A stretch of 9,193 nucleotides of DNA, from assembly GCA_026988585.1 (NCBI GenBank), contig JALSKY010000168.1:1-9193 (forward strand), in the 5' to 3' direction. Shown here piece after piece: positions 1 through 6,371 of the stretch. Every line of letters begins with the position of its first letter. The stretch's first letter is position 1. The notes under the pieces were generated by a model that saw only the letters and a program-made list of their open reading frames with translations, did no database searches and was not told the DNA's origin. The position numbers and the translations under genes are program-made. Source of the stretch: Deltaproteobacteria bacterium. Lineage in GTDB: Bacteria; Desulfobacterota; Dissulfuribacteria; Dissulfuribacterales; QOAL01.

Positions 1-144
1 GATGTCTCTGCTATCCCCCGCATCGTCCCGGTACTCAAGGCCATGATGCAGCTGGTCCTGGCAGATCATCTCATCAGGAGGTTCAGCCTGGAGTTGACAG
101 ATATGGCAGACAGATTGACAGAGCGAGGAGATTCCATTGCATAA
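1..144 (+). CDS. aroC: Chorismate synthase, C-terminal end (partial at left edge)
   Basis: The first reading frame is open from base 1 and gives 47 residues before TAA at 142-144. The start DVSAIPRIVPVLKAMMQLVL followed by ADHLIRR matches the C-terminal helix of chorismate synthase, where family members read GRHD..(A)IPR.VPV.EAM..LVLADHLLR. The enzyme converts 5-enolpyruvylshikimate-3-phosphate to chorismate, using reduced FMN, in the cytoplasm. The last 15 or so residues (ELTDMADRLTERGDSIA) are a variable tail. The gene overlaps the next one, tyrA, by eight bases, as expected for translationally coupled genes of aromatic amino acid synthesis. The catalytic core lies outside the window, so intactness cannot be judged. 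Identity rests on a short but characteristic segment and on the neighbour. Confidence 0.85.
   Translation, partial: DVSAIPRIVPVLKAMMQLVLADHLIRRFSLELTDMADRLTERGDSIA
125..130 (+). promoter_or_regulatory. Ribosome binding site for tyrA that supports a TTG start
   Basis: GAGGAG at 125-130 lies six bases before TTG at 137. The next in-frame ATG, at 158, has no purine-rich Shine-Dalgarno in front of it (the preceding bases are AAACAGATCCAGCGT). The site lies inside the aroC coding sequence, so tyrA initiation is probably coupled to termination of aroC. Confidence 0.6.
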
Positions 145-1015
145 ACAGATCCAGCGTATGTTGACAGATGAATCATGGTCAGGCACATCTGTGCCTTCTC
201 CTGTAAGCAGTCCTGTCATAGGTATTATCGGAGGCAGGGGGCGCATGGGCCAGTGGTTTCACAGGTTTTTTGAGGAGTTGGAGTTCCAGGTGATGATATC
301 GGACCTGGATACCAGGCTTACGCCAAGGGATATTGCTGAGGTGGCAAACGTGGTGATCCTCTCTGTGCCCATGCATATCTTTCCGGACCTGGTGAAGGAG
401 ATCGCTCCCCTGGTACCCAAAGAACATCTGTTGACCGATTTCTGTTCCCTGAAGAAGAACCAGGTGGATTGCATGCTGGAACACAGCAGTTGTGAGGTGA
501 TCGGAACTCATCCTCTGTTCGGGCCTGGAGAGACCTCCATCAAGGGGTTGAGGGTGGCGATCTGTCCAGGCAGGGGTAAACGGTGGCTGCTATGGTGGCA
601 GGATCTGTTTCGCACTGTAGGTGCGCATACACCTATTTTCACCCCGGAAGAGCATGACAGGACAATGGCATGGGTTCAAGCCTTGAATCACTTTATGCTC
701 ATGTGTCTTGGCAAGTCCTTGGAGGAAGAGGGGATAGATTTCCAGCAGGTTGTCAATCTTGCAACCCCCAGTTTTTCAAGACAGCTTGAGATCCTTGCAC
801 GACTCTGTTTCCAGGATCCGGAACTGTATGCCTATATACAGATGGAAAACCCCTATACCAGTGCTGCTATAGAGACATTTGACAAACATGGGGCCCGTTT
901 GAAGGAGATTATAGCCAGCAGGGACAGGGAAGGCTTTATCCAGATGTTTAGGGATGTGCAGGAACTCGGCCCAATGCTTCTATCGCTCGAGAAGAGTTTG
1001 GACAAGTCAGAGTAG
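137..1015 (+). CDS. tyrA: Prephenate dehydrogenase (monofunctional TyrA)
   Basis: This 292-residue cytoplasmic enzyme oxidatively decarboxylates prephenate to 4-hydroxyphenylpyruvate for tyrosine synthesis. Residues 28-38 (VIGIIGGRGRMG region) form the Rossmann dinucleotide fingerprint. Asp56 at the end of the second strand (VMISDLD) suggests NAD+ rather than NADP+, by inference. GTHPLFGP at 123-130 is the prephenate dehydrogenase signature, and His125 matches the catalytic histidine of E. coli TyrA (HPMFGPD). The C-terminal half (QALNHFMLM at 181-189, LATPSFSRQLEILARL, FQDPELYAYI) follows the helical dimerisation and substrate domain of E. coli TyrA. The roughly 90-residue chorismate mutase domain fused in E. 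coli is absent, so the mutase must be encoded elsewhere. TTG at 137 is chosen for its Shine-Dalgarno. ATG at 158 is the alternative and would remove only seven residues ahead of the fold. The gene overlaps aroC by 8 bp and ends six bases before the DUF167 gene. Confidence 0.9.
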   Translation: MHKQIQRMLTDESWSGTSVPSPVSSPVIGIIGGRGRMGQWFHRFFEELEFQVMISDLDTRLTPRDIAEVANVVILSVPMHIFPDLVKEIAPLVPKEHLLTDFCSLKKNQVDCMLEHSSCEVIGTHPLFGPGETSIKGLRVAICPGRGKRWLLWWQDLFRTVGAHTPIFTPEEHDRTMAWVQALNHFMLMCLGKSLEEEGIDFQQVVNLATPSFSRQLEILARLCFQDPELYAYIQMENPYTSAAIETFDKHGARLKEIIASRDREGFIQMFRDVQELGPMLLSLEKSLDKSE

Positions 1016-1021
1016 TAAGTA

Positions 1022-1333
1022 ATGTCAGATAGTTACCCATTTTTAAGATCCTCGAAACAGGGTGTTCTCATCGACATCCATCTCCAGCCAGGGGCAAGAC
1101 ATGAAGGGATAAAGGGTATCCATGGAGAGAGGTTGAAGCTTGCAGTCAACTCTCCCCCTGTGGATGGAAAGGCCAACAAGAGAGCCAGGACCTTTCTATC
1201 TTCATTTTTTCATATCCCAAAATCAGATGTTGAGCTGATATCAGGGGGCTCCAGCAGACAGAAGTCCTTTCTTCTCAAAGGAATGAAAAGAGATGATGTT
1301 GTCAGTGCTGTTTCTGCTGCACTGGGTTCATAA
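1022..1333 (+). CDS. DUF167 / YggU (UPF0235) family protein
   Basis: This small 103-residue protein matches the DUF167 (YggU/UPF0235) family, whose fold is known but whose biochemical role is not settled. The family core is clear. IDIHLQPGARHEGIKG at residues 17-32 is followed by HGERLKLAVNSPPVDGKANK at 34-53, which holds the invariant SPPVDGKAN box. SGGSSRQKSFLLKG at 74-87 then matches the usual SG..SR.K...I.G end. Length is normal for the family (about 95-105). The ATG is six bases after the tyrA stop. No strong Shine-Dalgarno is visible, so translation may depend on ribosomes finishing tyrA. It is probably the last gene of the aroC-tyrA transcript. The position gives no firm hint of function, since DUF167 genes have many different neighbours. 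Confidence 0.88.
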   Translation: MSDSYPFLRSSKQGVLIDIHLQPGARHEGIKGIHGERLKLAVNSPPVDGKANKRARTFLSSFFHIPKSDVELISGGSSRQKSFLLKGMKRDDVVSAVSAALGS

Positions 1334-1458
1334 CCTGTTTGCGTTTTTTTACTTTTTGTTCACGTTAGGGGGATCCGGATTCAGTTTTTTTAAAAAATTG
1401 TATTGATTTTTTTATTCTCCTTCTATAGCATTGCTCTATCAGTCTGGTTGGAGGGGGT
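1334..1458. other. AT-rich intergenic gap with poly-T tracts
   Basis: This gap separates the DUF167 gene from the sensor kinase gene. It contains several T runs (1344-1350, 1352-1356, 1384-1391) and a TTTTTTAAAAAA block around 1385-1396. A weak GGTT-CAT-AACC stem overlapping the DUF167 stop precedes the first T run and might act as a poor terminator. TATAGC at 1424-1429 resembles a -10 box, but no -35 sits at a good distance. The kinase promoter is probably here, but I cannot place it. Confidence 0.35.
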
Positions 1459-2652
1459 ATGGATAGAAAAGGGCAGACTGTCAGAGGCGGGCAGGGAGAT
1501 CTCTTGCGTGAGTTTTTTGCCGATTTTATCCTGAATACCACTCTGGAGGGAATCCTTGTGGTAGACTCCCATTTCAGGACCATCTATTTCAACAGGCGGT
1601 TTCAGGAGATGTGGGATCTGCCGTCAGAGTTGCTGGAGCAGGAAAATGGCAACGAGAGGCTGGCGTTCGAACTCTCAATGGTCCAGAATCCCAAAGAGGT
1701 TCGGAAAAAGATCGAGTATCTCATTCTTCATCCTGAACTGACAAGTCATGATGAGCTCCGGCTCAGGGATGGCCGGATTTTTTCCAGATATTCCGTGCCG
1801 ATAAACAGAGCTGGTGAATATATAGGAAGAGTCTGGTATTTCAGGGATATAACTCCAATTTTTCACTCCTATAATCGTATCTTGGACCTCCATTCCAGGG
1901 AGATGCTCAAGGAGAAGAGAAACAGCCTTCATGATATGGTGGCAGCAGTGGTACACCACCTGAACAATCAGCTTTTTGCCATAAGCGGAAGCCTGGAGGT
2001 TGCCCGGATGCATCTTCAGGGGCAGGATATAAGGAACTGTCTGGAGAGCCTTGAGGCAGCCTCGGCAGCTATTGCAAGGACCTCATCCTTTACTGACAAG
2101 ATGGTGTCCTGCCTTGGCAGCGGCTGGCTCAATCGGCAGCAGGTGAATGCCATGGAATTTTTGGAGGATATCCGGGCTGCCATGCTGGAATATCTTCCTG
2201 ATGGGACAGAACTCGAGGTGGTGGCAGATGAGAATCTGAAGATCTCCTGCGATTGGCATCTCATGAAGGAGTGCATGAAGGGGCTGATATTCAACAGTAT
2301 AGAGGCTCTGGATAGACACGATGGCAGGATAACCATATCGTGTGGAAGAGACGATGGCTCCTGCAGGGCGTCAGACAGAGCGAATTTTGACAGCAATGGC
2401 AATAAGAGTTATCTCTTTCTGGAAGTGCAGGATGATGGCCCTGGAATCCCGCCGGATATTCAGGGCCGTATCTTTGACCCCTTTTTTACCACCAAGGATT
2501 TTGGCAGGGGGCTGGGGCTTGCGATCCTTCTCGGAGTGGTCAATGCCCACAACGGCTTTGTAGATGTCAGATCACCCTGCAGGGGGCCTATAGACAAGGA
2601 TCGTCCTGGTACCTGTATAACCATTTATCTGCCTGATGGAGAACAGCCATAA
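1459..2652 (+). CDS. Soluble PAS-domain sensor histidine kinase (orphan)
   Basis: This 397-residue protein has no hydrophobic membrane span or signal peptide, so it should be cytoplasmic. An N-terminal PAS domain covers roughly residues 20-132 (ILNTTLEGILVVDSHFRTIY, then the closing strand YIGRVWYFRDITP). A helical linker (about 134-160) leads to the dimerisation and phosphoacceptor helix with VVHHLNNQLFAISG at 164-177, where His166 is the likely phosphorylated residue. The catalytic ATPase domain has an N-box with Asn279 (LIFNSIEAL), DDGPGI at 325-330, an F-box IFDPFFTTKDFG at 338-349 and GRGLGLAI at 349-356, ending GTCITIYLP. All boxes needed for activity appear present. The residue after the acceptor His is His167 instead of the usual Glu or Asp. 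The ATG has a good Shine-Dalgarno (GGAGGGGG, 1450-1457). No response regulator is adjacent, so partner and signal are unknown. The NtrB-like, HDFNNLL-type layout is by resemblance only. Confidence 0.9.
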   Translation: MDRKGQTVRGGQGDLLREFFADFILNTTLEGILVVDSHFRTIYFNRRFQEMWDLPSELLEQENGNERLAFELSMVQNPKEVRKKIEYLILHPELTSHDELRLRDGRIFSRYSVPINRAGEYIGRVWYFRDITPIFHSYNRILDLHSREMLKEKRNSLHDMVAAVVHHLNNQLFAISGSLEVARMHLQGQDIRNCLESLEAASAAIARTSSFTDKMVSCLGSGWLNRQQVNAMEFLEDIRAAMLEYLPDGTELEVVADENLKISCDWHLMKECMKGLIFNSIEALDRHDGRITISCGRDDGSCRASDRANFDSNGNKSYLFLEVQDDGPGIPPDIQGRIFDPFFTTKDFGRGLGLAILLGVVNAHNGFVDVRSPCRGPIDKDRPGTCITIYLPDGEQP

Positions 2653-2678
2653 AGGAATATCATTGATAGGGGGATGAG

Positions 2679-2734
2679 ACCGGGCCGGTAAAGAACTGCA
2701 GATAAACAGGACTTAGCCTTAGCCCGGGTCCGGT
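2679..2734. repeat. Imperfect GC-rich inverted repeat between convergent genes
   Basis: ACCGGGCCGG at 2679-2688 is complementary, with one bulged base, to CCGGGTCCGGT at 2724-2734, leaving a loop of about 35 bases. It lies between the ends of the plus-strand kinase gene and the minus-strand gltX gene, where a bidirectional terminator would be useful. No run of T follows on either strand, so intrinsic termination is doubtful. The rest of the gap (2653-2809) also holds a CCCGAC/GTCGGG pair (2761-2766 and 2804-2809) beside the gltX stop and a short TTAGCC doublet near 2713-2725. Confidence 0.35.
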
Positions 2735-2809
2735 TTCAATTTGTGTTCATGATACTGCTCCCCGACAGGTTTGGAAGAGAAGCGAAAAGGTGTGCCAGGA
2801 CAGGTCGGG

Positions 2810-4354
2810 CTATGCAGCTTCCTTTTCAAATTCCTCTATCAGCTCCCCAGCCCTGCTCAGTCGTGCTACAATCCGATCCTTGCCTATGGCTACCATCACA
2901 TCGAAGATTCCCGGTCCCTTGATCTGTCCGGTCACCACGGTGCGGAGACCATTTATGATGATCCCTGCCTTTACTCCTGTCTCCTCTGCAAAGGCCCTCA
3001 GGGCATCTTCTGTTGTCTGCAGGTCCCATGGCTCCAGATCTTTCAGCCGCTCTGCCAGTTCAGGCAGCAGATCCTTGAGTTCCGGATGTTTCAGCAGGTT
3101 TTTCCTGACTGCCTTGGGATCGAACTGATAGTCATCAGTAAAGTAAGCCCTGCCAAGGGTAGCAAAATCCTTCAGGGTGTGAAATCTGCTCCTGATCATA
3201 TCTATGGTTTCCAGGAACCAGTCTCTTTTCTCACCTTCATAGGCCGGCTCCCAGATACCCTGTGCCTGGAAATCAGGTTTTACCATATCTGCAATCTCCT
3301 CTATGGGAAGATTGCGAAGCCACCAGGCATTGATGTTGATCGCCTTGGGATCTGTAAAGAATTTTGGATCGCCTTTGCGGTAGTTGAACACTGCATTGGA
3401 TTTGCTGATCCTCTCTAAGGAAAAGGCCTGAATCAGCTCCTCTTTGGTAAATATCTCCTGGTCTGTTCCCGGGTTCCATCCCAGGAGCACCAGAAAGTTG
3501 ACCAGTGCCCAGGGAATAAATCCTTGCTCCCTATACCACTGTACTGCTACCACTTCACCATGCGATCTCTTTGAAATTTTTCTCTTTTGGGGGTCAAGCG
3601 TCAGGGGCATGTGGGCAAAAACCGGCGGAGTTTTTTCAAGTGCCTCGTATAGCAGTATCTGTTTGATGGTATTGGTCATGTGATCCTGCCCCCTGATGAC
3701 ATGGGTGATCCTGTCTCTGATGTCATCCACCACGTTGCACAGGAGATAGAGGGGCGATCCATCGGAGCGCACAATAACGAAATCATCTATCTCAGAGTAA
3801 TCCTTTTCAATGAGACCAAGGACTTGATCCCTGTAGCCGATCTTGCCGGTTCTGTCCGGTACCTTGAATCTTATGACATAGGGCAGCCCAGCAGCCTCCT
3901 TTTCAGCAATCTCTTCAGGCGTGAGGTTGCGGCATGTGCGATCATATTTTATGTCGCGTTTCTCTGCCAGGGCTTGTTCCCGCTTCCTGTCCAGTTCCTC
4001 CTTTGTACAGAAACATTTGTATGCCTTGCCTTCCTCCAGGAGTTTCTCTGCTGCCGCCCGGTGTTCTTCTGCAAATGCACTCTGGAAGTAGGGGCCCTGG
4101 TCCCAGTCGATCCCAAGCCATGTCAGGCCGTCCAAAATACCCTCTATTGATTCCTGGGTTGATCGCTCTGCATCTGTATCCTCTATGCGAAGGATAAATT
4201 TTCCATGGTGTTTCTTGGCAAAGAGCCAGTTGAATATGGCCGTCCTTGCACCTCCTATATGGAGATAGCCCGTAGGGCTCGGGGGAAACCTGACTATAAC
4301 CTCGCCATTAGTGCTGGCCTTATCCTGAACAGTGGTGTCCTCTTTTTTCATCAT
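2810..4354 (-). CDS. gltX: Glutamyl-tRNA synthetase
   Basis: This 514-residue class I synthetase charges tRNA(Glu) with glutamate in the cytoplasm and is essential in bacteria. The ATP-binding HIGH box lies in RFPPSPTGYLHIGG at 22-35, and the KMSKS-type loop is KRKISKR at 257-263. RIEDTDAERS at 56-65 and THVIRGQDHM at 217-226 are further GluRS hallmarks. The zinc-binding insertion keeps Cys114, Cys116 and Cys141 (KCFC...YDRTCRN). The position of E. coli His127 is Asn143, so metal binding may be altered. NYRKGDPKFFTDPKAININ at 324-342 is longer than the E. coli equivalent and resembles deltaproteobacterial enzymes as I recall them. Length is a little above the usual 460-490. The start is fixed by an in-frame TAA just upstream. 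The nearest Shine-Dalgarno (GAGGAGA, 4375-4369) is an unusually long 14 bases away, and a second ATG follows at once. It lies downstream of glnS on the same strand. Confidence 0.96.
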   Translation of the reverse strand: MMKKEDTTVQDKASTNGEVIVRFPPSPTGYLHIGGARTAIFNWLFAKKHHGKFILRIEDTDAERSTQESIEGILDGLTWLGIDWDQGPYFQSAFAEEHRAAAEKLLEEGKAYKCFCTKEELDRKREQALAEKRDIKYDRTCRNLTPEEIAEKEAAGLPYVIRFKVPDRTGKIGYRDQVLGLIEKDYSEIDDFVIVRSDGSPLYLLCNVVDDIRDRITHVIRGQDHMTNTIKQILLYEALEKTPPVFAHMPLTLDPQKRKISKRSHGEVVAVQWYREQGFIPWALVNFLVLLGWNPGTDQEIFTKEELIQAFSLERISKSNAVFNYRKGDPKFFTDPKAININAWWLRNLPIEEIADMVKPDFQAQGIWEPAYEGEKRDWFLETIDMIRSRFHTLKDFATLGRAYFTDDYQFDPKAVRKNLLKHPELKDLLPELAERLKDLEPWDLQTTEDALRAFAEETGVKAGIIINGLRTVVTGQIKGPGIFDVMVAIGKDRIVARLSRAGELIEEFEKEAA

Positions 4355-4455
4355 ATCTTTTGGTTATATCTCCTCTGATCTTTTTTCATATGTGGAATGA
4401 CGGTTTTGCCTGATGCGAAATGGGCGCAGATGGCATGCCGTGCAGATTCCCGGTG

Positions 4456-6156
4456 TCATCCCTTCTGTTTGAGTCTTTTTTCAATCTTTGCCCAGGAATC
4501 CCGGAGCTGTACACTCCTGTTGAACACCGGTCTGCCTGGGGCAGAGTACCTGGTGTCCACACAGAAATATCCCTGTCTCTCGAACTGCCAGATGGAACCC
4601 GGCTCTGCATCCATGAGGGAGGGTTCCAGTATGCATCCTTTCTTTATCTCCAGTGAATCCGGATTGATGGAGTCCATAAAATCCTGTCCGCCTTTTCCCG
4701 GGTTGGGGTCCTTGAAGAGCCTGTCATAAAGACGGACTTCAGCATTGAACCCGTGTCTGGCCGACACCCAGTGTATTGTGCCCCGCACCCGCCTGCCATC
4801 CGGGGTGTTGCCTCCCCGGGTTTCAGGATCATATTTGCATCTCAGTTCCACTACCTCCCCGGTTTCCGGATCCTTGATCAGATCGGTACAGGTGACGATA
4901 TATGCATAGCGCAGTCTCACCTCCTGGCCAACAGCCATCCGGTAAAATTTCTTTGGAGGATTCTCCATGAAGTCTGTGCGTTCTATGAATATTTCCCGGC
5001 AGAACGGGATCTTTCTGGTGCCATAGGAGGGGTCTTCCGGATTGTTTACCGCATCCAGCTCCTCTTCCTGCTCCTCCGGATAGTTTTCTATCACTACCTT
5101 CAGTGGGTTGAGTACTGCCAGCCGTCTCGGGGCTGTCCGGTTGAGTTCATCCCTTACACAATGCTCCAGCAGAGCTACATCAACGACACTGTCTTTCTTG
5201 GCAACGCCTATTCGATGGCAGAACTCCCTGATGGCTGATGGCGGGAAGCCTCTTCTCCGAATCCCTGAAATAGTGGGCATTCGGGGATCATCCCAGCCAT
5301 CCACCACACCCTGATCAACCAGTTGAATCAATTTTCTCTTGCTCAGCACGGTATAGGATAGATTGAGCCTGGCAAATTCGATCTGCTGGGGATGGCATGG
5401 GGTCTTGAGCTGATCCAGGAACCAGTCGTACAGCGGTCGATGATCCTCGAATTCCAGGGTGCAGATGCTATGGGTAATCCCTTCTATGGCATCTGAAAGG
5501 CAGTGGGCAAAGTCATACATGGGATAGATACACCATTTATCTCCGGTACGGTGGTGCGGGACATGCATTATTCTATATATTACAGGATCCCTCATGTTCA
5601 AGTTGCCGGAACTCATATCTATCTTTGCCCGGAGAACCCGTTCTCCCTCCCTGAATTCTCCAGCCCGCATGCGCCTGAACAGGTCAAGGTTTTCCTGAAC
5701 AGATCGTTCCCTGTAAGGGCTTTCCTTGCCTGGTTCTGTAAGGGTGCCCCTGTATTCACGGATCTCCTCCGGAGTCAGATCACACACAAACGCCTTTCCC
5801 TTCTCTATGAGCTGGACAGCATATTCGTAGAATTTTTCAAAATAGTCGGAGGCATAATAGAGATGCTCACCCCACTGGTAACCCAACCAGCTAACATCCT
5901 CCATGATGGCATCCACATATTCCTTTGCCTCTTTGGTGGGGTTGGTGTCATCAAAACGGAGATGGCACCGTCCATTGAACTCCTGGGCCAGGCCGAAATT
6001 GAGACAGATGGATTTGGCATGGCCTATATGGAGAAAGCCGTTGGGCTCAGGAGGGAATCTGGTAATTACAGTGTCATGTTTGCCGCTCTCCAGGTCCCTG
6101 ATGATGATATCTCTTATGAAATTTGATGGTTTGGGTGTGCTGTTATTGTCAGCCAT
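4456..6156 (-). CDS. glnS: Glutaminyl-tRNA synthetase
   Basis: This 566-residue enzyme (E. coli GlnRS has 554) attaches glutamine directly to tRNA(Gln). SNFIRDIIIRDLESGKH at 11-27 and RFPPEPNGFLHIGHAKSICL at 33-52 hold the HIGH box in its GlnRS-specific form. CTLEFEDHRPLYDW at 232-245 separates it from GluRS. The KMSKS-type loop is VLSKRKL at 270-276, where E. coli has VMSKRKL. The C-terminal beta-barrel anticodon-binding region is complete and ends PVFNRSVQLRDSWAKIEK. The ATG at 6156 is chosen because GGGAGG lies six bases ahead and MADNNSTPKPSNFIRDI aligns with E. coli MSEAEARPTNFIRQI. The frame stays open to another ATG at 6201, which would add 15 residues and has less support. glnS in bacteria is generally thought to have come from eukaryotes by transfer. 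Here it precedes gltX by 101 bases on the same strand and diverges from uvrB. Confidence 0.97.
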   Translation of the reverse strand: MADNNSTPKPSNFIRDIIIRDLESGKHDTVITRFPPEPNGFLHIGHAKSICLNFGLAQEFNGRCHLRFDDTNPTKEAKEYVDAIMEDVSWLGYQWGEHLYYASDYFEKFYEYAVQLIEKGKAFVCDLTPEEIREYRGTLTEPGKESPYRERSVQENLDLFRRMRAGEFREGERVLRAKIDMSSGNLNMRDPVIYRIMHVPHHRTGDKWCIYPMYDFAHCLSDAIEGITHSICTLEFEDHRPLYDWFLDQLKTPCHPQQIEFARLNLSYTVLSKRKLIQLVDQGVVDGWDDPRMPTISGIRRRGFPPSAIREFCHRIGVAKKDSVVDVALLEHCVRDELNRTAPRRLAVLNPLKVVIENYPEEQEEELDAVNNPEDPSYGTRKIPFCREIFIERTDFMENPPKKFYRMAVGQEVRLRYAYIVTCTDLIKDPETGEVVELRCKYDPETRGGNTPDGRRVRGTIHWVSARHGFNAEVRLYDRLFKDPNPGKGGQDFMDSINPDSLEIKKGCILEPSLMDAEPGSIWQFERQGYFCVDTRYSAPGRPVFNRSVQLRDSWAKIEKRLKQKG

Positions 6157-6162
6157 TTTTTT

Positions 6163-6168
6163 CCTCCC
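6163..6168 (-). promoter_or_regulatory. Ribosome binding site deciding the glnS start
   Basis: On the minus strand GGGAGG (6168 down to 6163) is followed by six A residues and then ATG at 6156. The spacing is ideal and supports this start over the in-frame ATG 45 bases upstream at 6201. Confidence 0.75.
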
Positions 6169-6183
6169 ATTATCGACTCGACT

Positions 6184-6212
6184 AAAGTAGATGTTTTTCA
6201 CTGGTTAGGCAA
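6184..6212 (-). promoter_or_regulatory. Candidate sigma-70 promoter for glnS-gltX
   Basis: On the minus strand TTGCCT (6212-6207) and TACTTT (6189-6184) are separated by 17 bases. This fits a -35/-10 pair with four and three matches to consensus. Transcription would begin about 20 bases upstream of the glnS ATG. It lies in the divergent glnS/uvrB gap and is a weak sequence match only. Confidence 0.3.
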
Positions 6213-6371
6213 GTATCTTGCACCGTTTATCAGGGCCAAATCTCCTGAATGAACTTGAATCTTCTGAGATCCATGTTTAGTTTCAGCTCCTATCTTTTTT
6301 TCAATATGCTCTGTTGGTGAAATTAAGTGTATCAACTGGGTCGGGAGAGGGTGAAAAAACATAAAGGAGAC

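Noticed and set aside
1324..1350. Intrinsic terminator at the end of the DUF167 gene
   Set aside because: The stem is only four strong pairs (GGTT/AACC), overlaps the stop codon and is separated from the T run by eight bases. It is too weak to call.
2771..3418. 215-codon plus-strand reading frame opposite gltX
   Set aside because: It lies wholly or almost wholly antisense to the conserved gltX gene, its product resembles no family I know, and gltX shows all catalytic motifs. It is a shadow frame.
3680..4150. 156-codon plus-strand reading frame opposite gltX
   Set aside because: It is antisense to the gltX catalytic domain and encodes no recognisable protein.
5503..6126. 207-codon plus-strand reading frame opposite glnS
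   Set aside because: It is antisense to the conserved N-terminal half of glnS, with no recognisable domain and no good start signal. It is a shadow frame.
6202..6371. Possible LexA (SOS) box upstream of uvrB
   Set aside because: I looked for CTGT-N8-ACAG, GAAC-N4-GTTC, TTAC-N3-GTAA and the Geobacter-like GGTT-N2-C-N4-G pattern and found no acceptable match. SOS control cannot be claimed.
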